DNA of 42,595 nt from Welwitschia mirabilis (GCA_051453625.1 JBOZIK010000001.1:104821945-104864539), one strand, 5' to 3'; positions 22,482 through 34,112 are shown, numbered from the stretch's first letter. The notes: a model not told the origin generated them from the letters alone. Numbers and translations: made by a program.

Positions 22482-24052
22482 TATTAACATGTAAAAATTG
22501 ACATCATAATAAAGTTAAATGACCAATTAATATTAATAAAAAACATTAATATAACCAATTTTACCATAAAAACATGTCTTCTATTGATTTACATAATAAT
22601 TATGGACTTATCATGTGTTCATGATGTTTTTAGGTAAATTATGCTTAACTAAAATATATGCTTAAAACTGATGATCATTGAAGCTTAAACGTCAGCACTA
22701 CAATCTAGAACTACTAGTGTCATTAGCCTATTTGCATAAAACACCTTCAAAATCATGTTTCTAGGTTGTCATAAAAAAGTAAACTAAATACGATTATAAG
22801 CTTGATCTAATTCTAGAACAGAAATTAATTGCATTCTTGATGACACATGGCATAATGATAAGGATTTGTAGCATAACATTTGACAGGACTATGTAGGATG
22901 ATGATGGAGACACATGGCTATGATAGCAGTTGGAAGTAGCATCAGCATGCCAGGAGTCAAGTTGGCATCCTCATATGAATCTCTACTAATTGAAAAAGAA
23001 GATAAATTATCCTACCTAATGTCATGATTATGTAACCATCCATCTAATGCTATAAGCCAAGGGCTTATGACCACTTCTATCCCTCATCTCTTCTTAGAAA
23101 AGGACCTTGAACCCTTCATTGTATGATCTTTGAATTTATAGAACTATAGAACCTTAAATTATTAACCACAATGGATTTTTAAGAAACTCTTTAGGGAAGT
23201 GAACTAGCCTTTAAGGATTACTCAGGAGTTCTTCATGCATATTTCTTTCTTTTCTATAAAGTTATTTATTTTTTTTTGTAATACATAATTTATTAATTTT
23301 TATTTCAATTCATGAGCCATGTTGTAATTGAAATTATTAGGTAATAATTTATCCATTAAAGCTTTTTTTTTGTTTGAGTAAATCCTTTTAATTCTTAGTT
23401 CAAGTCTTATAAATTTATAGACTTTAAGTCATTGGGTCCTTACTTTTTATTATTTTTTAAGGATTTGGAAATCAAATGGTAATTAAGTTCATAATTACTT
23501 ATATGATAAATGAGATAATGTCACTATGATTTGAGCCAAAAATACATAGTTTTAAGTGCATTACGGGAAGACAATTACATAACATTAGAGTGAAGGATTA
23601 CTTCTGAATGAATTAGTGATACCTTGGAGCTAGCTTGCTTTGCTCCTCTTTCAAGTTGAAGTTTCAAAAACACTTTAAAAATCACCTCTTTTCTCATTTC
23701 TTTTCTTAAAATTCTATAAGTTGCATTAAGGTTAAGTTGAAAATAAAAGAAATAAATTATAATAGGAATATTTTTTTCTAGAGAATTCATGAACAAAAGT
23801 CCATAAGTCTTAGAGAAAAAAAGAAGTTTGAAAAAAGTAACAAAAAAATATCTATACTTTTTAATTAGATTGGGATTCTAATTAGAATTGATTTTTATCC
23901 AAATTAAGAATAGTGACTAAAAAAAACCTCAGAAAATGTTTTGTATGCTTTTATTTTAGTCTTTTTGAGTAACATTGAAATGTTATCCTTGAGAAAGAAC
24001 ATTAACTAAGTGCAAACTTAGTTTAAATTTGAACATTGTAAAATAATAAACA
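22482..24052 (+). repeat. Family A LTR 5 with a ~237-bp insertion
   Basis: Starts TATTAACATG (TG mutated to TA), directly after the best-kept polypurine tract. It carries two CACATGGC motifs (22,844 and 22,911) and a mutated TATA box (TTAGAAAAGG near 23,091). An unrelated segment at 23,744-23,980 interrupts it. Near 24,052 it stops short and joins family B internal sequence in the opposite orientation. Confidence 0.8.
23744..23980 (+). mobile_element. ~237-bp insertion in LTR 5, possible MITE-like element
   Basis: Absent from the other four A LTRs at the same place. It is flanked by TTGAAA on both sides (23,738-23,743 and 23,975-23,980, the latter counted within the feature), a possible 6-bp target-site duplication. 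Near the ends AAAATAAAAG and CTTTTATTTT are inverted. ATTCTAATTAGAAT, a 14-nt palindrome, lies near 23,874. No ORF. In such AT-rich text the flanking repeat could be chance. Confidence 0.35.
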
Positions 24053-24055
24053 TGT

Positions 24056-25050
24056 AGCTTTCTAGTTTGTAGCCTTCCTCAAACAATTACTCACTTACTG
24101 CAAATTGATCATCATCAGATATATCCAATCCTACACTAAAGTACAATCTAAATACATCTAAATAACCACTCTATAAGGCATGCTTAAATTCAAGATCCTC
24201 TTCAATATGCTTATTGGTTTCATTATGGATTTCTTCCTCATTCCTCAGGGATATGGTTTAGGTGTTATTGATCATAGTCTCATTAATTCTTCAAAGTTTT
24301 ATAGGCTCTTAGGTTCATAAAATGTAAGAATTTTTTCCTCATCTTATTGGTGTTAAAGATCCCTAAGAACTTGATCATTAGTTTAGGCTATTTATTAAAG
24401 GTTTTTATCAATGTTTTCCTTAGTTTTGTTAAAGGTTTTTTTCCCTAAAGATTATGAATGAGATTGAAGCATATTAGAAGAATACTTAATAGCACCTTCT
24501 AGAAATATTTGAAAGGTATCTTTAAAGAAAGGCATACTTGGTAGCACCTTCTAGAAATATTTGGAAGTTATCTTTAAAGAAAGTTGAGATTATTTGATGG
24601 ATGTATGAAAATCACAAGTAGTAATCAAATGATAAAAGGTATGGAAAGGGAGGTGAAAGGTAAGAGGTCAATGATGACAAATATGAATACAAAATAAAGT
24701 ATAGGAATTATAAGGAGTAAATGAAGTGATGGGATCAAACTCTCTTGGTTTATAATAGGAAATTTCAAATTCAAAGCTGTAAGAAGATTAATCAATGTAT
24801 TATTAATGGGATTAAGAATACTCATCAATGGTCTATCTAGATTGGATGAAGTCTTCTATAGTTTGTTTAGTTTGTTTAATGTTCTAAAAACTATAAGAAT
24901 AGATAAGTTTCAGATTGAAAGGTTTTTAAAATAGGTTAAGAGCCTAACTCATAATTTAAATTTAAGAAAATAGTTTATAGTTTAGGTTGAGAGTTCATAT
25001 CTTCTATAATTTTTATAGTTTTAGAGAAAGCATGTAAGAATAAAAGGTTC
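24056..25050 (-). pseudogene. Family B ORF of unknown function, copy 2 (partial)
   Basis: Collinear with the ORF at 28,730-30,090. On the minus strand it shows YYKPREFDPITSFTPYNSY, then PFFKDTFQIFLEGAIKYSSN, NKTKENIDKNL, TISLRNEEEIHNETNKHIEE (in another frame) and DDDQFAVSE with LFEEGYKLESY. Frame and residue pattern are conserved between the copies at the shared positions, so this was a real protein. A 53-bp block is tandemly duplicated at 24,484-24,592. Stops and frameshifts are frequent. I do not recognise the family. Confidence 0.6.
24484..24592 (-). repeat. 53-bp tandem duplication in the B ORF
   Basis: TAGCACCTTCTAGAAATATT followed by about 30 similar bases occurs twice in tandem here and only once in the other copy at about 29,545-29,580. 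It repeats the FFKDTFQIFLEGA segment. It is an out-of-frame local duplication after decay began. Confidence 0.7.
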
Positions 25051-25393
25051 AAATAGGTTTCAAAATGTTTTAGTTTAAGTTATAGAGGTTTTATAGCAGG
25101 AATGCTAGCAATGCTAGTGAAGAAAGCCATGACACTAGTTATTTAAGGTAGAATATGTTGGAAAAGGATAAATCACATGTTTGGCTTAGTGTAAAAAGTT
25201 TCAAGTTGTAGGGTCTGACAAAATTTTGACCAAAATCTGAAATGACTATATCTTAAAAATTTACACCCTAGAAAAATAAATCTAAACATTTTTAATTTTC
25301 TTCAACATTCTTAATATAATTTAGAACACTAAACTCTATAATTTAGAATAGTTAAGGTTTTACTAGAAGTAGATCAATACATATTACTACAAA

Positions 25394-25400
<7 letters not shown>

Positions 25401-25441
<41 letters not shown>
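25401..25441 (+). repeat. (GA)n microsatellite in family B leader
   Basis: About 20 perfect GA units. The other B leader has an imperfect GA tract at the homologous place (30,582-30,633). Confidence 0.95.
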
Positions 25442-25443
<2 letters not shown>

Positions 25444-25582
25444 ACTAGTTTGGGTATACTAGAAAAAGGACTAGTATCCATCACTAGAAAAATAAAAACT
25501 AACTAAAAAGATCATAAGAAGAGAATTATGCACTTTCAAAAAATTATCATGCTAATATATCCCTAACAACAACATCAAAATA

Positions 25583-26992
25583 TGATCTTTGTATAGCAAT
25601 AAACTAGATTTAAACTAAGTTTGCATTCAGTATTATTATTTCATAGGGATATATGTGGTAATTAATACAAAATTATTCTAACATGCAGTGAAACTTAAAA
25701 AACTAAAAATCATAAAGTTTAGAAAGAAGTAATCTTTGGTAGATGATGTAAGGGAATAGCAGTGCTCTAAGGATCTAATCAATTTTCCCAACTCTCCACC
25801 TTTCTTCACATAATTCTTAGATGCTGAAATACATTTAAAATCATATGTCATTAAGGCTTAGCATGTAAGCATAATTTCATCCATTACATGAGTGTTTATG
25901 GATTACCTAGTTCAATTGATCCCTCATAGCCCTTCATAAGATAAAAAGTATGAACAAATATGTATAAGATCTATCAAACTATAGCAACTATAATAAGCTA
26001 GAAGTAACTTCAGACAACTCACTTAGTACAAAATAACTTGATAATTACGTAAGCTTTATCTAAATATTGCTAATACTTATTTTTATGCATTAATAATGAA
26101 ACAATGAAATATACTTAAGAAGTATTCCTACCTAATATTGCTAATGCCAAATGAAATATGTAATAACAATTAAAGGACTTAAACTAGTTCTTATATTAAA
26201 ATTAAAAGAGATATACATTTCATCATTGGAGAAGGATGAAGGAGATAGACTTCTCAACTGGCCTCTAAGTCTTTCCCATGTTAAGCTAACTAAAATATGT
26301 TTAAAATGGATGCTTAAGACCCTTTTATACATGAGGGAATACTTGTAGAGTTTCATTATGATTCTATTAGATTTTATCATTTTGCATCAGACGAATGATT
26401 ACAACAAAGGGGAGTTACTTAAGGGTGGTTACATAAGGAGGAAGTTACAAGTTTTGGCATGTAGCCATAAGGAAATATTCTTTATATTCTTATATAAACA
26501 TGGAAATTACATGTCCTCTAAGTATTGATGATACTATCAATGGATACTAAGTCATGCATCATCCACACAATTATCCTTATTGCACCACATACCGTTATGA
26601 CATGTTGTCTTATACTTTTGCCAAGCATTATGAGGTTTGAAGATTTATTATTAATAATTTCTAAATTAGTATATAATTTTAATTTAATTAATTTCCTAAA
26701 AAAGATGTAGAAACAGGAATTTTATAATAGTATTTTTTTTACAAAGCTAGTAGTGCCAGTAGTCCTAGTGTGTGGCTCTGGCGTTTGGTACCAAAAACTT
26801 ATTAGTTTGGGAACAGTTCTTTCAAAGGCCATAATATACCTGCTTATGTTAAGAGAAGCTTATAATTTCATGCAAAGGCAATACAAAGGGCAAAAAACAT
26901 TAGTATATGATAAAATCATGAAATTAGTATTTCTTCGTATGCTAAATTAATCAATTATACTTGCTTAGAATGTCAATTTTTACATGTAAACA
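25583..26992 (-). repeat. Family B LTR, 3' LTR of the minus-strand element
   Basis: A 1,410-bp LTR. On the minus strand it starts TGTTTACATGTAAAAATTGA (26,992) and ends GATCA (25,583). The start resembles family A (TGTTAACATGTAAAAATTGAC in LTRs 3 and 5), showing that A and B are sister families. A TATA box is on the minus strand at 26,323-26,329. It is preceded on the minus strand by a degenerate polypurine tract (26,993-27,011). The small ORFs at 26,141-26,950 are chance frames within the LTR. Confidence 0.8.
26323..26329 (-). promoter_or_regulatory. TATA box of B LTR
   Basis: TATAAAA on the minus strand within CCCTCATGTATAAAAGGG, matching the family A context CCTCATCTCTTCCTATAAAA. Confidence 0.5.
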
Positions 26993-28729
26993 TAAATCCT
27001 ATCTAGACTTTTGCTAGATCCTTAGTAAAATGTTAATAAAGAAAAGAGTAACATGGAAAAAATTGACTAAGTGAAAATGACAAGTAAGAAAATGATATGA
27101 TATTTTTAAAAAAATTTTATCAATTTTTATCAATTAAGGCATCAAAATTGAAAAAAATTGTAAAAGTGAATGTCATAGCCCTATCTAAAATTAAACTTTA
27201 TTCTCAAAGTTAAAGGGATGAAAAATTTTATGCAAGGCTTTTAAGAACAAGTCAATTACATAAGTAGATAATAATTTTGATGCTACCATTTTAGGAAAAA
27301 CTACAATGTAAGGATTAATTGAAATGCAATCTTTAGGGAAAAGAAAACGCGAATCCTAATGCAACATTCACAAATTCAAAAGATAGACTACCTAAATTGA
27401 TGCCAAATTTATTGAAAATTTTCTAAATTCTATTTCAAATTTATAATGTGTTACATTATTAATTAAATAATATATCCTTTAAGTAAACCTAAAGGCAATC
27501 AAAAATCAATTAAGCAAACCTTTAAGTATACAAGTTACAGAAAGTAAACATAAAAGAATCTCCTAATTTCACCTTTTTCATTCCAATTTACCTTTTCTAT
27601 ATTAATGTTTTATTCCTTATTTTAATCATTTTTATCTAATTAGGCATTTAGTGTTATGACATTTACTTTTAATAGAGTTAAGCATAGTGGTATATGAAGA
27701 GTCAGTGTTACATTGCCAATGAACATTTATAGCCCCGATGCAATTAAACATGTCATAAATAAATCGTTAGAGTTGCATTGCCAACAAGCATCCATAGCCC
27801 CAATGCAGTTAACTAAACCCAATTTTTAATTAATCAATAAAGAATGTATTTTTAGAAGAGGAGATGTTTCATTTTATTTTAATTACTCCATCTCATATTA
27901 AATTAATGTTAATGAATATGAAGGAGCATTAGCTCATTAGCCTAATCAAGACAATTCTTATTCCCATAAATGCTTTTAAGACAATTAACTTATCATGAAA
28001 GTATATTTCATTTGAATTCAACCATATTTTCTATTTAGAAGACCTTAAATGAAACTAATCTTAACAAGTTCATAGAAAATAAGAAAAACCTTTTCTTGAA
28101 AAAATAAAGTAAACTTAAATTATACCTATTTTTTAATAATAATGTAATCACTTATTGATGATTTATTTTATTAAGGGCCATTAACCAAAATCATCTAATC
28201 TTAGAAACTCACAAATGGATGGAGGATGAGCATGGTTAATGTATTTTATTAGGTGGTATCAAATGAAGGATGATGTAAGATGAAATCCAAATTGATGATG
28301 ATTTATTTGATGTTAAGGGCAAAATAACGGATTGTCCACCTAAAAATGTTTAAGGTAATGATTATATAGGTGGTATTCCATGGAATTTTAAGGCATGAAA
28401 GTACATCAAGAACAAAATTTTTTAGCATTTTTAATTTTTTTAAACCAAAATTTATTATGAAAGGAAAATCTACTCCAAAAAAAAGTCTAAACTAAAAGCA
28501 TGCAAACAAATTAAAAACTTTTTAAGGCATTTCTAAGGTATTGCATATGTGAAGTCTCATAATGATAAATGGAAAATTTTAAATGATGAATCAAAATTAT
28601 ATAAAGCATTCAACAATGAAAGAGAATCCTTATAAACATTTATGCATGAATCCACAAAAGATAAAAGAACATTAACATTAGCAGTAAAACTAATATGTTC
28701 AAAATTAGAATTTTTTCATTCTTTGGCCT
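26993..28729 (-). other. Family B 3' untranslated region
   Basis: About 1.7 kb without coding sense. On the minus strand it carries the two-unit motif GGGGCTATG...GGCAATGC (27,693-27,815 on +), shared with the A 3' UTR, and ends at the degenerate polypurine tract CTAGATAGGATTTA. No RT, RNase H or integrase motif is visible in any frame I read. Confidence 0.6.
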
Positions 28730-30090
28730 ATTTCTTTTTACTCAACAACTCATGAAATATATCATTTTAAGTCGAAGATGGATATGAGTCAAAAACCATT
28801 GAAAAAGGTAAATGGTCATAAAGAGAATTATTAGAAGATGGTTCTAAAGATGCAGAGGGTATATATTTATTATTAAGATTTGAGTCTTGGTGAGGAGGTA
28901 AAGATGAAACTAATATAATAGCCTCAAGTGGTTATTGAGAAAAAGATAAAGATTCTTCATAGGATGGATCTTGTAAATCTCTTGGATAATGTTCTTCTCT
29001 TTATCAAAGTTTTTAAGGAATTCTTTCTCACAAGGTTCCATAGGCGATAATGTTTATGATCCAAAGATAGGTTTTTCATCAATGTTGATTTCATTCTTTA
29101 ATATATAATTTTCTAGTTTATAGTCTTCCTTAAACAGATGTTAGCTTAGCATATATTGATCCTCATGAGATTTGTAGAGTTCTACATCAAAGTGTAATCT
29201 AGATGCATCTTATCGATCACTCTCTAAAGTAGGTTTAAACTCAATTTTCTCTTCGATATACTGATTAATTTCATTGCAAGATTCTTCCTTATCCCTAAGG
29301 GATATGATTTCAGTTTTATTGATAATAGTCTCATTAATTCCTTCAAAGTTTTTTAGGTTCTTAGATTTATAGAATGTAGGAAGGTTTTTTCCATCTTGTT
29401 GGTGTTGAATAGGCCTAAGGATTTGATCATTAGTTTAGAGTATTTATTGAAGGATTTTATTAATGTTTTTCTTAGTTTTATTAGAAGTTTCTTCCAAATA
29501 TTGTAAATGAAATGTAAGTGTGTTGGAATAAGTCTCAACAACATCTTCTAGAAATGTTTGAAAGGTATCTTTGAAGAAAGTTGAATTGGTTTGGTGGATG
29601 TATAAAGATGACAAGTATTAATAAAATGATAAAGGGTATGACAAGGGAGGTAAAAGGTAAGAGTTAAATAATGATAAATATAAATATGAGGATGAAGAAT
29701 AGGGATCATAAGGAATAAAGAAAGTGATGGAAGCAAACTATATTAATTTATAATAGGTATTTTAAAATTCAAAGTTGTAAGGAGGTTGATCTATGTATTG
29801 ATGATATTAAGAATGTTCATTAAAGGTCTATCTAATTCAAATGAGATCTCCTATAGTTCATTTGGGTTATTCAAGATTCTAAAAACTATATGGATAAATA
29901 GATTTTAGATTGAAAGGTATATAAAATAGGTTAGAAGCCTAACTCATGATTTAAGTTTAAGAAAATGATTTATGATTTAGGTTAAGAGTTTAAGTCTTTT
30001 ATAATTTTATTAGTTTTAAAGGAAACTTATAAGAAGAAAAGGTTCAGAAAGGTTGTAAAAAGTCTCAGCTTAAGGTATAAGGTTTTAGAG
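28730..30090 (-). pseudogene. Family B ORF of unknown function, copy 1 (near full length)
   Basis: A broken ORF on the minus strand that I do not recognise. In order it shows a Tyr/Pro/Ser-rich segment (QPPYNFEF near 29,790; IPYDPYSSSSYLYLSLFNSY; PPLSYPLSFY), then a probable helical or coiled-coil stretch (STFFKDTFQTFLEDVVETYS, then LTFHLQYLEETSNKTKKNIN; about 29,490-29,620). An acidic part follows (ISLRDKEESCNEINQYIEEK at about 29,240-29,310, then DQYMLS and LFKEDYKLENY), and in a shifted frame a Ser-rich tail ending DIFHELLSKKK near 28,735. The implied length is roughly 420 residues. It occupies the place of gag-pol between the B leader and the B 3' UTR. Candidates are a diverged gag, an Ogre-like extra ORF, or a captured host sequence; none is supported beyond composition. 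Confidence 0.6.
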
Positions 30091-30773
30091 TAGGAGAAAT
30101 AGTGGCATCAGTCAGGAAAGGTGGTGACACTAGTTATTTAAGGTACAACAATCTAGCAAAGAATAGAGTTTGTATTTGGTTTAGTAAAAAAAGTTTCAAG
30201 TTGTAGAGTCTACTAGAATTTTGACAAAAACTTGAGGTTTCTATATCTTAAAAATTTACATCCTATAAAAAAATCTAAATGTTTTTAATTTTCTTAAAAA
30301 TTTATAACAAAAACTAAAATTAAAAAATTTGCAAAAAATTTATAGAAAATTAGAAACACAAAACAAGTTATTAGAGTTTAGGTTTTCTCATTCACGATCT
30401 TGGTTTTGGTTGCATCTATAGGAAATTTGTTAGACCTTCAACATAAAATATCAAATGAAAAAAGCAAAGTTTTAGCTATTAGAATAGAAAGCTAAATTCA
30501 ATAATTTTGACTAGTTAAAGTTTTACTAAAAATGTGTCAGTTCCTACTACTAGATGAAAAAGAAAATGCAAAAAAAAAAATAGAAAGAGAGAAAGAGAGA
30601 GAGAGATAGAGAGAAAGAGAGAGAGAGAGAGAGNNNNNNNNNNNNNNNNNNNNNNNNNNNNNNNNNNNNNNNNNNNNNNNNNNNNNNNNNNNNNNNNNNN
30701 NNNNNNNNNNAAGCAACTAAAAAAATTGTAAGAAGAAAATCATGTACTCATAAAACATTACCATGTCAATATC
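30091..30773 (-). other. Family B leader with interrupted GA microsatellite and gap
   Basis: Non-coding leader between PBS and ORF. It holds an imperfect GA tract (30,582-30,633) that enters a 77-N gap (30,634-30,710). It matches 25,060-25,560 in the other copy. Confidence 0.65.
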
Positions 30774-30791
30774 TCCTCAGCAATGGCATGA
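30774..30791 (-). other. tRNA-Asp-type primer-binding site of family B
   Basis: On the minus strand TCATGCCATTGCTGAGGA, against the plant tRNA-Asp complement TGGCGCCGTTGCCGGGGA; most differences are transitions. It is the clearest PBS body in the window and shows that B uses the same primer as A. Confidence 0.7.
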
Positions 30792-30796
30792 AAATT

Positions 30797-32270
30797 TAAC
30801 TTTTATATAGTAGTGAACAGGATTTAAACATAGTTTGCATTTAGTATCATTCTTCCACAGGGATATATATGTGGTAACTTTTATTAAATATATAAAATTA
30901 TTCTAACATGTAATCAAACTCAAACAAACTACAATCAAAAAGCTGATAAGAAACTGATCTTTAATATAAGACATAAGGGAATAAAAATTCTCCAACGATC
31001 TAATCAATTTACCTAACTCTTCACCTTTGCTTCAATAATTCTTGTATTCTGAAATATACTTACAATCATCAAGTCATTAATCTTTAGTATGAAGATATAA
31101 CTTTATCAACCACATGAGTTTTGGTGAGTTATCTAGTTCAACTAGTTCTTCAGAGCCCTTCAGAAGAATGAAAAGTATGAATGAATATTCATGAGATCTA
31201 TTAAACTATAACAACTAAAATAATCTAGAAGTAACTTAAAACAAATCAATCAGTATGAAATATTTTGATAATTACAAATGCTCCATCTAGATATTGCTAA
31301 TACCTATTTCTATGTATTAACAATGAAAGAATAAAACCTACTTAAAAACTAGCCCTACCTAAATATTGCTAACATGAAATAAAATGTGTAATAATAATAA
31401 AAGGGTTCAAACCAACTCTTATATTAAAACTAAAATAGAAATATATTACACTAGTGGAAAAGGGTAAAGCAGAAAGATTTCTTAACTAGTATTAGATCAT
31501 TCTGCCTCCAAGAAAGATTATCATAGTGCCATGACATCCTAGCCTTTAAGGCTTTTCCATGTTAAGACAACTAAAATATGTTTCCAATGGATGCTCAAGG
31601 CCTTTTTATAGATGAGGGAAGGCTTGGATAGTTTTATCATAATTGCATTAGATGTTATCATTATGCATTAGGTAGGCAATTATAATAAAACAAGGTTACT
31701 TAAGGGTGATTACATAAGGAGGAATTTACAAGTTTTAGCAGGTAGCCACAAGGAAAGATTCATTGTCTTCTTATGTAAACATGGCAATGATGTGTCCTTT
31801 GATTATGGATGATGCTGCTAACAGATTCCAACTCATGCATCTTCCACGTAATTGTCCTTGTTACATCATATATCACTGGGATGTGTTGTCTTATACTTCT
31901 GCAAATTATCATTAAATTTGAAGATTTATTATGAGTCATTTTTTACTTAGCCCATAAGTGCAATTTATATAATTTCGCAAACATATGCAAAAATTTGAGT
32001 TTTACAAAATTCTTCTTTAGAAAGTCGGTGACGTGGGTAGTCCTGGCCAGCGTTGCTAGCATTTAGTGCTAAAAACTCATCAATTTGGGCATAGTTCCTC
32101 CAAAGGCTATAGTATAGCTATTCATGTTAAGGAAAGTCCATAATTTCATGCAAAAGTAATAAAAATAATAGAAAACATTAATATGTGATAAAACCATGAA
32201 TTTAATATTTCTCCTTATCCCAAATTGATTAATTATACTTACTTAAAATGTCAATGTTTGCATGTAAACA
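30797..32270 (-). repeat. Family B LTR, 5' LTR of the minus-strand element
   Basis: A 1,474-bp LTR. On the minus strand it begins TGTTTACATGCAAACATTGA (32,270) and ends just before the PBS at 30,791. A TATAAAA box on the minus strand (31,604-31,610) lies in CCTCATCTATAAAAAGGCC, close to the family A promoter context. Together with 25,583-26,992 it brackets a 6.7-kb element. Confidence 0.8.
31604..31610 (-). promoter_or_regulatory. TATA box of B 5' LTR
   Basis: TATAAAA on the minus strand at the same offset as in the other B LTR, with the better-kept flanking sequence. Confidence 0.55.
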
Positions 32271-33433
32271 TTACCTTAAAATGTTTTAGAGGGCAAAAGG
32301 GATTTAAAACCCAACATTTTAGTATTTGTAACTTCTCCTTAAAGTACAACTACCATGACCTCGTAATTGAAAAATGAGCATCCACTAGTTATAGTACCAT
32401 AGTGTTCATGTTTTTATGCTTAAACATGTTTTATTTTTAGAAGTTAAATACAGGATATATGATACAAATTAGGTTATGCATGATATGTTTATGTTATTAT
32501 ACTTATGTTGAAAAAATGTGCATTATTAACACTATATGATATATATATTAACATATAATTATATATAATGGAATAGTTTAAGCTACTAAACTAGAAAAAT
32601 AATAATCACAATTATATATAATCCTCTAATGTGGGAGTATGTATATACATATATATATATATAATTACCAATCTTCTAATATGGGATGGCTACATCTTAG
32701 GTTAAAACATTGGGAATGGATGTGATTTAATGGAAAACAAAATTTACAAAAACCTTTAATTGTGTAGGAAATACTAGATGTGCTCTTATCACATGGAGGG
32801 AATAATATCATCTTACTAATTTTTTGCTATTAACAAGTGTAACGGTTATAGTTGGATAATAATTTGTAATAATTTTATAAATATGTGTGATATGTCTATG
32901 TATATTATAACATAAAAATAGAAATAAGTACAAACTAGCATAACATCATGGAGCATCTAGAAGAGTATTAATTAAGCTTGATGTTGTTAGTATATTTACC
33001 CTAATACTTTCTTACCCTTAGTTACATAGTAGTTAAGTTATATTGAATGTTGGATGTTGTTTAATATACCTATGAGCATTCATGTCACTTCCAGTATGAT
33101 TTAATGCAGTTATATTATGCATAGTGTAGTTATACAGTGATGAAGGTTTAGCACATTTCTCAAAGATTAAGTTTGCTTCTAGTATGCCTTAATGCTTTAT
33201 AGGTATGTATTCTTAAGTGTATTTTCTTACATGTTCATACATAGGAATAGATGTCTTAAGTAGTTATTTGTTATCTTGTGCACAGAATGATATACTATTA
33301 GTGATTTTTCTATGATGTTCCTTGAAAAATGTAAGCACTTAATTACATTTCTCCATCCTTTAACTTTTAATGTGCTAAGTCTATTGAGAATATTGATTTA
33401 ATCATTGGCACATGGATGAGTTCCTTTTAAGCA

Positions 33434-33459
33434 TTATATATATATATATATATATATAC
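33434..33459. repeat. (TA)n microsatellite
   Basis: About 13 TA units. Confidence 0.95.
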
Positions 33460-33518
33460 ACTAGATTCATTATGTTATGTTATAACAGGAGCATCTATGA
33501 GGTGCCTTGTCAAAATAG

Positions 33519-33546
33519 AGTGTGTGTGTGGGTGTGTGAGTGTGTA
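33519..33546. repeat. GT-rich microsatellite, interrupted
   Basis: GTGTGTGTG followed by GGTGTGTGAGTGTGT. Confidence 0.9.
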
Positions 33547-34112
33547 AATGTATTAATTACATTGTATATGATTTTAGTATAATGTTTATTCTATTATGAT
33601 ACCTTCCTCTCATTGACTCGCACACAGATGTTAAGGATATAAGAGGTCTCTTGATCTTAGTGAATGAGGGTTATTAATGGATNNNNNNNNNNNNNNNNNN
33701 NNNNNNNNNNNNNNNNNNNNNNNNNNNNNNNNNNNNNNNNNNNNNNNNNNNNNNNNNNNNNNNNNNNNNNNNNNNNNNNNNNNNNNNNNNNNNNNNNNNN
33801 NNNNNNNNNNNNNNNNNNNNNNNNNNNNNNNNNNNNNNNNNNNNNNNNNNNNNNNNNNNNNNNNNNNNNNNNNNNNNNNNNNNNNNNNNNNNNNNNNNNN
33901 NNNNNNNNNNNNNNNNNNNNNNNNNNNNNNNNNNNNNNNNNNNNNNNNNNNNNNNNNNNNNNNNNNNNNNNNNNNNNNNNNNNNNNNNNNNNNNNNNNNN
34001 NNNNNNNNNNNNNNNNNNNNNNNNNNNNNNNNNNNNNNNNNNNNNNNNNNNNNNNNNNNNNNNNNNNNNNNNNNNNNNNNNNNNNNNNNNNNNNNNNNNN
34101 NNNNNNNNNNNN

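Larger units (their letters stand above)
24053..25582 (-). mobile_element. Extra family B internal segment downstream of a B LTR
   Basis: Reading on the minus strand from 25,582, this runs PBS-like site, leader with (GA)n microsatellite (25,401-25,441 on +), then the B ORF, and breaks off at 24,053 against LTR 5 of family A. It duplicates 30,796 to 29,095. Order on the minus strand is therefore LTR, internal, LTR, partial internal: a tandem element arrangement, not a simple insertion. No target-site duplication is expected or seen. Confidence 0.75.
32271..33682. other. AT-rich intergenic DNA with simple repeats
   Basis: No gene or element recognised. It contains (TA)n at 32,643-32,664 and 33,434-33,459, and a GT-rich tract at 33,519-33,546. 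The phrases CCTCTAATGTGGGAG (about 32,622) and TCTTCTAATATGGGA (about 32,672) recur 50 bases apart, a weak local repeat. The right end is a 430-N gap (33,683-34,112). Confidence 0.6.

Noticed and set aside
26141-26950. Overlapping small ORFs on both strands (for example 79 and 65 residues)
   Set aside because: They fall inside the family B LTR and are not conserved as ORFs in the other LTR copy at 30,797-32,270.
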